Shown here: piece by piece, positions 46,273 to 56,459 of the stretch | How positions within the stretch are numbered: the stretch's first letter is position 1 | Layout: each line of letters opens with the position of its first letter | Assembly: GCA_003049465.1 (NCBI GenBank) | Contig: PYSS01000023.1 | Location: forward strand, 62,001 to 126,000 | Direction: 5' to 3' | Length of the DNA: 64,000 bases | Source of the DNA: Magnaporthiopsis rhizophila | Lineage: Eukaryota > Ascomycota > Sordariomycetes > Magnaporthales > Magnaporthaceae | Translations under genes and position numbers: made by a program | Notes under the pieces: model-generated | The model's database searches: none | What the model saw: the letters and a program-made list of their open reading frames with translations, nothing else | What the model was told of the DNA's origin: nothing

Positions 46273-48678
46273 TCAACGGACGGCAACCTTGCCATTCCTG
46301 GCTGGACTCGATGGTGGTCCCACCACCGAGGAGCGCTTGGTCTGGCGCCGCTCGGCCCACTCCCGACTAAGCTGGCGGGACCGCTCGGCTGCCTCCTGTC
46401 TGGCAATCTTGGCCATCATCTCGCGTTCGCGCTGGTCTCGCTCGCGCTCCTCGACGAGGCTGTTATCGCGTCGGTAGATCTCACGTGCGCGACGTCGCTG
46501 CTGCTGCATATCCTCGTTCGACACCCCGCTGTTGCTCTTACTAATGTTGGTGCTGCCCGTAGACGTCGACGTCCCGCGGATGCTGCTAGCCGCTGGTTTG
46601 TTCCGAGACGCTGCTGAGCCTGCGGCCGTGGTATCTCGGCCTCGCTGTTGCTGCTGCTGTTGGCTGTCCATGACGCCGCTTAGGGGCCGCCGCGAGGGGC
46701 TAGCTGCGGTACCAACGGCGCCCCGCTTCTTTCCAGGTGACGTCGTGGCCGCCGAGCTTTCGCACTGCTCCGCAGGGGCGCTGGTAGCTTTGGCAGCCTG
46801 GCGCGCACGGCTCGCGACCGTCTCACGAGGCACACTAGACGGGGTGACTAGGGCCGCTCGGATAGGGCGAGCCTTGAATTCCCGTCGCCGCCGCTCCTCC
46901 TCCTCCTGAGCTCGAAGCTTGGCTTGGTGTTCCTCCCTCTTCCGTCGCGAGATGGCCTCGCCGGGGAGTTCAAAGGTCGGCCTGGTGGGCAGCCTGGCTG
47001 AACGTGCCCTCTGCAGAGCGCTCGCCTGGGCTGCCCTCTCCGCCTTGTCCGCCTCCACCTTGGCCAGCCGCGTCTCACGCTGCTCCTTAAGCCTCCGAGC
47101 CACAGCGTCGCCTGGCAGCTCAAACATGGGCGCCGTCTTCGCGGGTTGCCTTGCCTCAATGAGACTAACGGGCCTGGGCCGTGTGCTAGCCACTCGCTTT
47201 GCCGAGGGCGAGGTTGTTGTTCGTGTCGGCTTCTGATCAGTCTTGTTGAGGACAATGGACACAGACTTTCGCACAGAGCCATTGCGACGGACGTCGGCTC
47301 CGCTGACACGTACTGAGCCCGCTCTCGAGACCGGCTTCTTGGTGGTTGACGGCGCTCGCTTGAGGGTGCCTGACTGTTTGGTGCTAGAAGCCCTCTTCAA
47401 CTTCTCTGGGGAGGGGACACGCTCAACCCGGACAACCTCGTGCAGCGCCTCAAGCTGCTCCTCTAGATCATCGAGGGCTTCGAACGTGTCCTCGATCCGC
47501 GCGCTCGACACTGGCCGCGGGAATGGACTGGCGGCCCTGCTTGGAGATGTTTCCCGGGGCAGCAATAGCTTGGCGGCAACCTCGCCTGGCTCGAGCACAG
47601 TAATCTGAGGCTCCGGTCCGGACGAGGGGCTGACGTGCTCGGGCATCATGGTGGCGGAAGAGGCGGTTTCTAACTCCTTGATGTCCGTCTTGGCTGAGGC
47701 CTGCTCAGGCTTGTCGATGGGTGTTGCCAAGAGAGTGTGGACGCGGACGGAGTGGTTTTCAACACCTGCGTCTTCGCCCGAGTCCTTCGTCGCTGGCTCG
47801 ATCCTGGACTCAACAAGGGTGCAGCCAAAGTAGAGTTTCGCACTCGGGTCGGCTGTGTTAGAAGCGAGATAGATGTCGGCAGACCTGCCACTTTCACGGT
47901 AATACTTCTCTGCGGCAGCCGAAGACGCGGGGATAGACAGAAGGTAGTCAAAGTCGCCGGCCTTGTGCCTCTCCAGCTCCTGCTGGTCAACAGCACGACT
48001 GATTGCAGGCGGGCAAAGTGTTGGGGAGGGCGCAGCGGGCGCTTCTGTTAAATACGTAGTGCAGCAAGTCGTCAGCAGGGGAGGTCTTGCAAGAAGAGTC
48101 AGGTGTGGACAGGGATGCCATGACATGTCTCTCTTACCCTGAACAAGCTTCGGCCTTGGTCCAGGAACGGCGCCAGAGGGCTGACGAAGCTTCACCTGAC
48201 CAAGCTCGGGATCACGCCCCAGCGGCTGGATCGCCTTGGGCGCCACCAACGATAAACCGGGAGGGATGAATGTATTCTCGTCCAGCGGCAGGCGCGTGTG
48301 CGGGCCGCGGGAGAGAGGCTTCTGGTCCTTGGTGTCGAGGATAGTCTTTTTGGGGTTGCTGATATGGAACTGGTCGAGCTGGTTGGCGAGCGACTCGGGA
48401 GATGCTACTTCGGGTGGACGAAGGTTCTGGACCTGCTGCAGGCTGCGCTCGGCCAGAACGCTAGGCTCGGTAACGCTCGAGCTAGCAGCGGCGGCTGTGC
48501 TGAGGCCTGTGATGGGAGGGGCGATGGTGGTAGTGGTATGAGTGTCGTCCGCGCGATGCGAAGCGGGCGACGACGATGGCAGTGGAACGGACTCAGAACT
48601 GGTGATGCTGTCCTCGAGCACGGCAAAAAGATCAAGTGCGCCAGCCGAGGGCTGGCGTTGGGCGAGTCGGCTGGCCAT
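46273..48678 (-). CDS. TPX2-like microtubule-associated protein
   Basis: Exons 48678-48138 and 48044-46273; 770 aa. The N-terminus MASRLAQRQPSAGALDLFAV leads to LANQLDQFHISNPKKTIL and a long Ser/Pro-rich disordered stretch. The C-terminal third has two related basic-acidic helical modules beginning FELPGDAVARRLKEQRE (plus-strand 47080-47127) and FELPGEAISRRKREEHQA (46930-46975), followed by EEERRRREFKARPIR. This is the layout of TPX2/Xklp2-targeting microtubule-binding motifs. A charged coiled segment (RARREIYRR region to WAERRQTKRSS) ends the protein. The intron is 93 bases, a multiple of three and without stops, so retention would add 31 residues in frame. A spindle or microtubule role is family-based inference. 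Confidence 0.75.
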   Translation of the reverse strand: MASRLAQRQPSAGALDLFAVLEDSITSSESVPLPSSSPASHRADDTHTTTTIAPPITGLSTAAAASSSVTEPSVLAERSLQQVQNLRPPEVASPESLANQLDQFHISNPKKTILDTKDQKPLSRGPHTRLPLDENTFIPPGLSLVAPKAIQPLGRDPELGQVKLRQPSGAVPGPRPKLVQGKRDMSWHPCPHLTLLARPPLLTTCCTTYLTEAPAAPSPTLCPPAISRAVDQQELERHKAGDFDYLLSIPASSAAAEKYYRESGRSADIYLASNTADPSAKLYFGCTLVESRIEPATKDSGEDAGVENHSVRVHTLLATPIDKPEQASAKTDIKELETASSATMMPEHVSPSSGPEPQITVLEPGEVAAKLLLPRETSPSRAASPFPRPVSSARIEDTFEALDDLEEQLEALHEVVRVERVPSPEKLKRASSTKQSGTLKRAPSTTKKPVSRAGSVRVSGADVRRNGSVRKSVSIVLNKTDQKPTRTTTSPSAKRVASTRPRPVSLIEARQPAKTAPMFELPGDAVARRLKEQRETRLAKVEADKAERAAQASALQRARSARLPTRPTFELPGEAISRRKREEHQAKLRAQEEEERRRREFKARPIRAALVTPSSVPRETVASRARQAAKATSAPAEQCESSAATTSPGKKRGAVGTAASPSRRPLSGVMDSQQQQQQRGRDTTAAGSAASRNKPAASSIRGTSTSTGSTNISKSNSGVSNEDMQQQRRRAREIYRRDNSLVEERERDQREREMMAKIARQEAAERSRQLSREWAERRQTKRSSVVGPPSSPARNGKVAVR

Positions 48679-50180
48679 TGCCACTTTATCGTTGGCGGAG
48701 CACGAGCAGGGGAGCCGGACCTGCGGCCGTGTAGTAATAACGGGCCAGGGGGGGGCAGTGTGTGCTAGTAAATTTATTGGGCAGGGATCTTGCGCCGGAG
48801 AAAGGTGCTTGATTGGGCCTCGCCCTTGGTCCCTGGCAGCTGGCAGGAGATCCAATCCAAAAAAGCCTAGAGTGATGTTCGATACAGACTGCGAGGAAAC
48901 GATTTGCGGAGAGACGGCTGAGAATTGTGCAGCTGAGAAGGACGGCGGGATGGGATCAAGCAGCACGAGCTGAGGGTCAAGAAACAGAAACAAAGAAAAC
49001 GCGGCAGGGCAGAGGCGAGGCAGGGCTCCTTCCCTCAATCCTTGCTCGTGCTTCGGCACTGCACGCTCAATCTCGATGTTGCGCCTGCCCTCCCGTTACA
49101 CGAGTCGGAGGGGCGGCGGGGATTTGTTGATTTCCCATGTTTACTGTATGCCAAATCTGTCAACGGCACCGCCTCCCTGCCTCGGGCGCAGCAGAGCGGA
49201 GGCACTCACCCGCCCGCCCACAGACGCATCTCGATACGAATCGTCACTGGCCCGTCGCCCTCAGCACCAATACGGGATGAACGATCCAGAAGCAACGACA
49301 GCCCTCGCAATCGATTGTCCGCGAGGAAAGCGCCTGCTAACATGCGAGATTGGCCAAAGTCCAAGGCCCAAAGCTCGGCCCACCGACTTCTAACGAAGCC
49401 TTCCCTACCGTCGCAAGCTGTCGTTTTCAGTTTCACCTCGATTCAAGCCGCCCGTCGATCGATGGTTCTGCGATCGGTTTCATATTGCGGGCCGATATAC
49501 CTCAATGGGAGCTGGGTAGTATGCAGCCAGGATGTGTTTGCACAAATATCTATTCTAGAGCGCCTTGTGTAGGGGTGAGCTTGCAACGCTTCATCTGCCA
49601 AGCACAGCCCCTATTCAGTCATCAAGGTTTTTCCCCAAATAAAAAACAACCCGACAGGGCGGTTCCATCGAGCACCGACGCGGACCCCACCCAACGGCAA
49701 CCCCAGTCACATCCGGCTGTTGCTTTCCACAGGCATTGGCCGCCAAGTGCCCCTCTCGTTGACCCATCAATTGGTTGTCAACGAGCACACTCTGCAGTTT
49801 CGCGCTTTCGAATCCTCAGGACTTGGTCTAAGGCTTTTTGGGAGGTCAAGGTTGCACCAGTCTAATGACGTTTTGGGCTGGAAGAAAGCAGGAGGTGCCG
49901 CGGAAATAAACATGTGGGGCGCCGACCTGCAGGCGGCCGGGGAGCGCAACTTCGGCGCCCAATGGGATTCCGTCTGCCCCTCCATCCGCGTGTCACAATC
50001 TCGGTATGTGCGCAGCTGGCTGCCGGATATGTGACAATGCTATGGCGGCACCTGTCGGGGACGCAGACTGTGATGGATGCCACCTGGGAGGAGAACGTGC
50101 CACACGGCGTGCGGACACGTCAGAAAGATCTGGTTGGAAAGGCCGCATCCCGTCCCGACGAATCAGGGCATCCATCCGGC
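48679..50180. other. intergenic, upstream of TPX2-like gene
   Basis: 1.5 kb with no gene. Promoter of the TPX2-like gene on the left and DAD2 3' flank on the right. The minus-strand frame of the TPX2-like gene stays open to 49059, but the added residues look like leader. Confidence 0.4.
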
Positions 50181-50740
50181 TTATTCCTCAACCTCGGGCT
50201 GCTCTTCTGTTTGCGCCTGGATGGTTGGTGCATGCTCAGTGGGGATCCTGACGAGCGTCTGCGGAAGTGCTACTGAGCCGTTCTCGCCTGTTCCAGGCCG
50301 GCCATCGTCCTCGGGGTTGGGCTTCGGCAGCTTTGCTGTTTATGAGATGAGAGGTCAGGGATAGTAGTCCAGGTGCACGGCTTGCCACACAAACAGCCGC
50401 GCGTTTTGCCGTTTAGCCTTTAAGAACGGGAGTCTATCAACTGCCAACGACATGACATACCCGAGGCCATATTGATGGCTTGCAGCACGTTGTGCCAGTT
50501 GCCCAGGACCAGCGCGATAGCCTCTGTGCCGTCTGATAAGGTGCCCAGCTTCTGCTCCAGCGCCTCCATCTGCGTCGCTACTGCTGCGCTCAGGTCGCGG
50601 AGCTCCCGCAGATTCTCAAGCTCGGCCTTCTTCTCATTCACACGAGCCACAAGCGCGGGCGACTGCCCAGATCCAACACTGCCTCCGGCACCCGACGGCT
50701 GCCGCATGTGGCCTGGCAGCGATCGTGAGGGAAACGACAT
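50181..50740 (-). CDS. DAD2: DASH complex subunit DAD2
   Basis: Subunit of the fungal DASH/Dam1 ring that couples kinetochores to spindle microtubules. Exons 50740-50461 and 50335-50181; 144 aa. The core helix is clear: ALVARVNEKKAELENLRELR, LSAAVATQMEALEQKLGTLS, DGTEAIALVLGNWHNVLQAI, then NMASAKLPKPNPEDDG. The Pro/Glu tail ends EEQPEVEE. The start MSFPSRSLPGHMRQP was chosen because the upstream minus-strand frame adds only a hydrophobic leader-like run. Divergent from shugoshin, which guards cohesin at the same chromosomal site. Confidence 0.9.
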
Positions 50741-51513
50741 GGCCAAAGATGGTGGGATAAGGCAAAAAGCTGCGGGCGGCTCGGATAAGAGAAAAATGGC
50801 CGACACCTAGCTGGCTCGGGCTACCAGGAGATGGCGACAGCAATATCGAAACGGAAGCCGCGCAAACAGAAGGTCATTGCGGGCGTGTGTGGCGGATTAG
50901 CTAGGAGTCTGCTTGCGTGGGGAGACGTGGCTGAAGAACGTGGGGCGAACAGCCTATACCGCCAAATCGGCAACACGGCACGAGAACCGAAATAAAACGT
51001 GCACTTCAACCACCAAACACAAATTTGCCTTGCACCACGCTCCTAGCATAAAAACAACTGTGAATCTCCTTAAACAAAAGAGATAAAAAAAAACAATTGG
51101 AAAATGGATAAGAAATAGGAAAAGAGATGGGAATACCTTGCGCACAGTAGTACTGGTAGGTAAAATTAACATCAAATTTAAACCTGCGTGTTGTGAAAGT
51201 CGCTTCTTTCCGTGCACGGCAAGCCACATACGTGGGCTGCTGCCCGGCCAACAGAATTGCCGTCCCCGCAGCCCAACCTAGCCGTTTTTGACAAGCTGTA
51301 AATATCGTCCCGTGCGCCAGAGTGGGTTTTTGATGACATTGCTGCCGCACAGGCACAGGCGCAGTTGCCCAATGCGGCAAATGTACACAGAAAACTTTGG
51401 GCCTGGTTCAGACTGCACCCAACCACCGGACCTCACGAAACAGCCCGTACGCCACCAAGCGAGTTTGGATAGCTTCCTGTCGGACTATCACACCGCACGC
51501 ATCACTATGAGCA
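50741..51513. promoter_or_regulatory. divergent promoter region DAD2 / SGO1
   Basis: 773 bases between start codons. An AT-rich patch at about 51055-51130 has GGAAAATGGATAAGAAATAG-type sequence, reminiscent of but not clearly homologous to the MITE interior at 3880-3990 and 19780-20170. No gene inside. Confidence 0.45.
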
Positions 51514-53978
51514 ATGGCGAGACTCAACGAGCCCCCGGTATCTGCAGACAGCTTGGAAACGCGTATGTCCTCGACTTGTGCAGCTGTTTGCGCCGAGGGA
51601 CGCCACTAACAAAGCCCTCGATGTCTCGCAGTGCGTCGCAGGTTTCTACGCCAAAACCGCGACATCGCCCGCGTCAACTCGAACCAATCGCTCCGGATCC
51701 GAAGCCTCGAGAATGAGTGCGCTCGCCTGCTGTCGGAAAACCTCGATCTCCGCGGCCAGGTCCTCCGACTCGAGAAGGAGCTCGAGGACAACTCGGCTAG
51801 TCGCGTGGCAGACCATGCTCTCGAGATCAAGGCCAGGATGGAGCTCCAGCTGCTCGAGATGAGCTCGCTGTTGGAGTGCCTGGGCCTCGAACCACCAACG
51901 AAGAGGCGGTCGTCGAACAGGGAGCGAAAGATGGCCAAGCCAAGACCGAGCCTTTTCCGGAGCCCGCCCGCGCGGCGCCAAAGAAACTTGAGCGCCGAAG
52001 AGCAGGACGCGCTGGCTATGCAGGAGGGCCGCATGCCTCCGATCCATGAGAACAAGTCCTACCCACGGCAGACTCTGAGGTACGCCCTTTCTGCGCGTGT
52101 GGGCGATCTGCCATGTGGGGTGCCACAAGCTGACCAGACTCACGTAATAGTCGCGACGAAATTCTGGCCCTGTGCTCCGAGGCCGAAACGTCGACAGACT
52201 CTCCCGACCTAGGGCCACCTCCGGTGTCGAGGTTCGTCGAGGAGGATCCAGTGAAGACGGACTCGCCGAGTAGGTCTGTACGCGTCCGCGTCTATTCCGA
52301 TGCCCCCATCGCTGCTGAAGCCGGCAGCCCGCTCGCCCTCAACGCCCATCGCCTTGTGCTATCGCCTCTCCCGAGTCCGATGAAGAAGCTGGCAAGTCCT
52401 CAGCCAGCCAAGACCGAGTCTCCCCGCCAGGTCTTGGCGGAGAAGCCGCTCGCTTTTGAGAGGCCAATCACGATCGAGAAGGCTCTTACGCCTCGGAAAT
52501 CCCTCACACCTCAGAAGCCCCTTGCGCTCGACAAAACGCTCACGATCGAAAAGCCGCTAGCTCTTGAAAAGTCGTCGCTGGCGGTGGAACACGTGCCGGC
52601 CAAATCAAGCTCTAAGAGGAAGTTTGCCGTGACGGACGAGAACGAGATCCCGAGCTTCGCCAAGTCCGAGAACGAGAAGCCGGCTGGAGTGAGGGAGGTG
52701 AAAGGGAAGAGGAGCGCGAGAGGTGTGTCTGGGGCTGGTCGGAAGGATGCGCGACACAGGACACCAGCCGCGACACCGCTGGCCCGGCCAGCATTAGCTG
52801 CGAAGAGCACGAACGACGACCTCTTATCGCCAAGGAAACAGGCCCCCATCAAGCCACTGGCCGAGGCGATGGAAGCGATGAAGCCGACCCCGACTCTGCA
52901 ACCCAGGACTCGTGATACTCCAAAGGCCAGCGCCCCCAGCATCGTTCTAGGCTCGCCCAACCTTCCGCCACCGCCTATCGCGGAAATACACCCGTCTGAG
53001 CTCGCCGCGGCTTCGCCTGACACCCAGATGATGTCGCCCACTACGCCTGGGCGCCCTTCTGTGATGGAAAAGCCATGCGACACGCCACCTCCGCTGGACA
53101 TCTCGTCGGCAGGCGATACTGCCCGGCCCAGCAGGAGAGCTAGGGCAGCAGTCAGCTACGCGGAACCGAGTCTGAGAGACAAGATGCGCCGGCCGACCAA
53201 GGAGCTGACAGACGCCGTTTCCGGCGAGGGCAAATACAAGCACCGCGCGTCCATGAACACCAAGGATGAGAATGTGCCCATGGTGCCCTCATCTGCAGCC
53301 AAGGGAAGGGCAACGCCTGTTCCTCCTGTCACTGGCGCCGAGCGCCCCGTCGAGCCGATTACGGGACAACTTTCGCCTGCTGCTCAGCGTACCGTCGCGC
53401 CCGAGGCGGCCAACAGGGAGACGGTGACATCTCCGTCGGCCCGCAAGATGGCTGCTGCCGCCGCCGATGTGCCCAACGTCAATGTTACAAGCAGGCGCAA
53501 GCAAGCGTCCTCGACAGGAGAGAGGGACGGAGTTTCGGGCAAAGTAGATATGGGGTCGGAGCCCGCACTTGAGACGATGAACCGTCCGTCGTCGTCGAAC
53601 AAGGATCCCCAGCAAACTGAGACGTCAACGCCGATGTTGGACCCCTACGAGTTCACCACGTCTCCGGCGGCAGTGGAGAGGACGGTGACGGTGGAGCGCG
53701 CGTCCGCCCCCATGCGCAGCTCGCACGCGCGGTCATCGAGGCGCCCGGTCCTGAGGGAAGACGTCGCCGCCGCGCTCAAGGGCGAGGTGGTGGCGGCGGC
53801 GGCCAACACCCCGAAGGTGACCCGGTCCGCCAGCTCCAGGAAGCGAGCGTCCTTGGCGACGCGCAACAAGCCGTCGATGCTGGAGGGCCGAGACGATTCG
53901 GAGGACGAATACGGCGACTCGGAGGCGGCGGCGGACGCCACTGACCGGATTTCACGGCGACGCAGTATGATGATATGA
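51514..53978 (+). CDS. sgo1: shugoshin, centromeric cohesin protector
   Basis: Protects centromeric cohesin by recruiting PP2A and binds centromeric chromatin. Exons 51514-51562, 51632-52079, 52151-53978; 774 aa. The N-terminal coiled coil (about residues 17-70) includes LRRRFLRQNRDIARVNSNQS, SLENECARLLSENLDL and QVLRLEKELED. Basic KRRSSNRERKMAKPR and acidic disordered regions follow. The shugoshin C-terminal basic motif is present at about 491-525: RPSRRARAAVSYAEPSLRDK then MRRPTKELTDAV. Residues encoded by 52435-52580 form short degenerate repeats (EKPLAF, IEKALT, KPLALDKTLTIEKPLALEK). The small first exon (MARLNEPPVSADSLET) is supported by continuous coiled-coil phase over the first intron. 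Confidence 0.9.
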
Positions 53979-54632
53979 TTCAGACTGGCAAGGGCGAGGG
54001 AGCTTGTCCTGCCGCTTTTGTCCCACCCTCACGATCACGACTCGGACGGAGTTTTGTTTAGCGCGCGCCTCCATTTTGCTCTTTTGTCGCTTCTCCTTTT
54101 TTGTTTGGCTCCGGGTATCATCCTTGGATGGATGCCGGCCCACGGGCTTTCTTTGCACTCAGTTCTCCCTTTGTCAGCCGTTTTCTTGGATTAGAAAGCC
54201 CGCCCAAAAACTGTTTGATATCAATGTAATTCTCGGCAGATAACGCCTGATGATACTATACCCCTTCCCCTTGACTAGTCAGAGCATATTACTACCTTTC
54301 TTTTATGAATTTGTCATTTTCCACCCAGTATAATTCTACGTAAATTATATGGGCTAGGTTTGTGGAATGGCAACGAGTCCTTGATACCATTGATAATATG
54401 TGCCGTCCGTCGAAGGACATGTGCACCGCGGTCATCTCCTGAGCCCCTGAAACGGCCGCCTTGCAATGCGAGTCACCTTCGCACACGGCGTTCCCGCGTA
54501 TTAACCCCGCGATGACCGTAGATCGCCGTGCCTAGCTCGTTCTGGTCCTACCGTGATTGCAACGGCTTGGATAAGTCGGTCGCATCTTCCTGGACATCGG
54601 TTTCGCGTGCCACTGAATGCTCCCCGTCACCG
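53979..54632. other. convergent 3' intergenic region
   Basis: Between the shugoshin and VPS29 stops. T-rich 3' UTR-like sequence; nothing else seen. Confidence 0.45.
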
Positions 54633-55474
54633 TCATGAAGGTGCCGCAGTCGGTTCAACCACCTTGGTGTAGGTGACTTTTTCTACTGCCACATTCTCAA
54701 CTCCATTGGCATCCTTCCTCAGCTGATACACGTATAGTGTAAGAGAGATTCCTTGAACCTGCGGGTCAAGGGAAATTATAGGTCAGTCGACGGACAAGAG
54801 CTTGAAGCAGCACACAAATACATAAGCAAGGGGCGCGGCAGCGGCAGCTCTCACATCCATCAGACAAAAACTGGGCACAATGTCCTCCTCCTTGCCCCAG
54901 CCGGTCGAGAAGGCGCCGGTGGCGCTGCCCGGGTTGATGAAGAACTTGTCCATGTACTCGAAGCACTCGAAGCGGTGGGTGCCGCCCCAGCAGAGCACGT
55001 CGACGTCGAGCTTGTTGGCCTCGGCCAGCAGCAGGTCGGGCTCGTTGCTGACGAGGGTGAAGCCCTCGAGGAAGCCGACGCGGATGCTGCCGTGCGTCAC
55101 GACCTGCGACAGCGGCAGCGACGTGGCCTCGACGTCAAACCGGCCCTTGACGATCTTGAGGTCGGGCGCCACCGTCCGGAGGTACTCGTACGTCGTCCGG
55201 TCCGTCAGGTTGCCCAGGCAAAGCGTCTGGCCGATCTTGCCGGGCGCGAGGAGCTTTTTGAACTGTTGTTTTGTTTGTTTGTTTGTTTGTTTGTTTGTTA
55301 TGATTTTCTGCGTCAGCGCGGCCTCTTTTTGCTCCTCTTAGGGTTGGTCTTATGCGACCACACCCCGGCGCCCGCGCGCAAAGTACCTAGGTACAGGCAA
55401 CCGACCTTTGGCGGGATGTCCAGCGCGCGATCTGGGATGTGGAGGTCGCCGATGACGAGGATCAGGAAGGCCAT
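54633..55474 (-). CDS. VPS29: retromer subunit VPS29
   Basis: Metallophosphoesterase-fold scaffold of the retromer, which recycles cargo from endosomes. Exons 55474-55406, 55262-54855, 54758-54633; 200 aa. Landmarks: MAFLILVIGDLHIPDRALDI, FKKLLAPGKIGQTLCLGNLT, IVKGRFD, DVLCWGGTHRFECFEY, KFFINPGSATGAFSTG and SFCLMDVQGISLTLYVYQL. Relative to the human protein, metal-site His residues are replaced: the IHGH segment reads LEGF and GHTH reads GGTH, consistent with a non-enzymatic role. Intron 1 ends in a (CAAA)n microsatellite directly before the acceptor. Confidence 0.95.
55271..55298. repeat. (GTTT)n microsatellite in VPS29 intron 1
   Basis: About seven GTTT units on the plus strand; on the coding strand they read (CAAA)n and lie directly before the intron 1 acceptor. 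Confidence 0.9.
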
Positions 55475-56345
55475 GTTGGCTCGTGTGCGCCGGACGTGCG
55501 CCTGGCCGTTTGGAGCAGAGGAGAAGAGAAAACGGCAGCGGGCGCAGTCCTCGGGAGTTGGGTGGATCGACGGATGAACTGATGCGGCGTCGTCGGTCGT
55601 GCGTGAGCCTCGGCGACGAATGGAGCGCAGCTATTTCATGCTTGTGTTGGGTCGACACACGCGGGCTCGTTGCGATCGCGCGGGCTGGGAAAGTCAGGCG
55701 TTTTCTAAAAGGCCAAGAAGGCAATCGTTGGCGATGTTGCTATTTGATGTCTGCAGCTGAGACCTGCAGGGAACAAGCTCCCGTCACCCGTCGGTGACGA
55801 CGATGGGGCAGGCAAGCCACACTCAGCCGCTGAATTGGATGGAGTGGCTGGCGAGGGGTAAAGCAGCGCTACCGCCACAGGCCCCGCCAATCCCACCCCT
55901 GGGTCCGCTGTACCCCCGCGCTTCAGGGGTTATCGCGACCTGCGGGCTCCGAAAACGGAGCACGAGCGGCGGCAGATTGACGATGCATCCCGGGGATTTG
56001 ACCCCTGAACCGCGTGAATAATTCATTATGTGAGGACATGAGTGAATAAGGTAATCAGCGGCAGGCCACCAGGCGCCATCAGATCCTGCCACTCGCCCCG
56101 GATTTGGAGTCGGCGTGCACCCAACTTTTATTTCCTGACTTCGGTTTATTTGCCAGCTCAATTCTCTGCAATTTTCAATCACGGACAGGAGGCATCGTGT
56201 CGTTTGACGGCGTAGAGAAATTCCGAACAAAACACATATCGGATAGTCGGGATCCGGAAAGCTGGCTTTCCTTTTGCGCGCGGGATTACCTAAGGGCTTG
56301 CGGACGGGTTCCGGTGGCATGTCCCCGCTCAGGCCGCCGGCTAGC
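55475..56345. other. divergent intergenic region VPS29 / AGX1
   Basis: About 0.9 kb between divergent genes (985 bases if the aminotransferase starts at 56460). No gene or repeat identified. A TACCTAGGTA palindrome lies close by at 55384-55393, inside VPS29 intron 1. Confidence 0.4.
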
Positions 56346-56459
56346 ATGAGCTACCCCTCGACTACAAGACTGGCCCAGATCTCGAGCCACTTGGCCCAGT
56401 CCAGCGTCGTCTCATCCTCTTCCCGCTCCCTCACCAGCAACAACGCACAAAGAGCCACC

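Noticed and set aside
48679..49059. N-terminal extension of the TPX2-like protein
   Set aside because: The frame is open upstream, but the residues look like translated leader, and MASRLAQRQPSAG is a more natural start.
51055..51130. Fourth copy of the MITE in the DAD2/SGO1 promoter
   Set aside because: Only short AGGAAA/ATAGG-like similarity within AT-rich sequence; no terminal repeat or ordered match.
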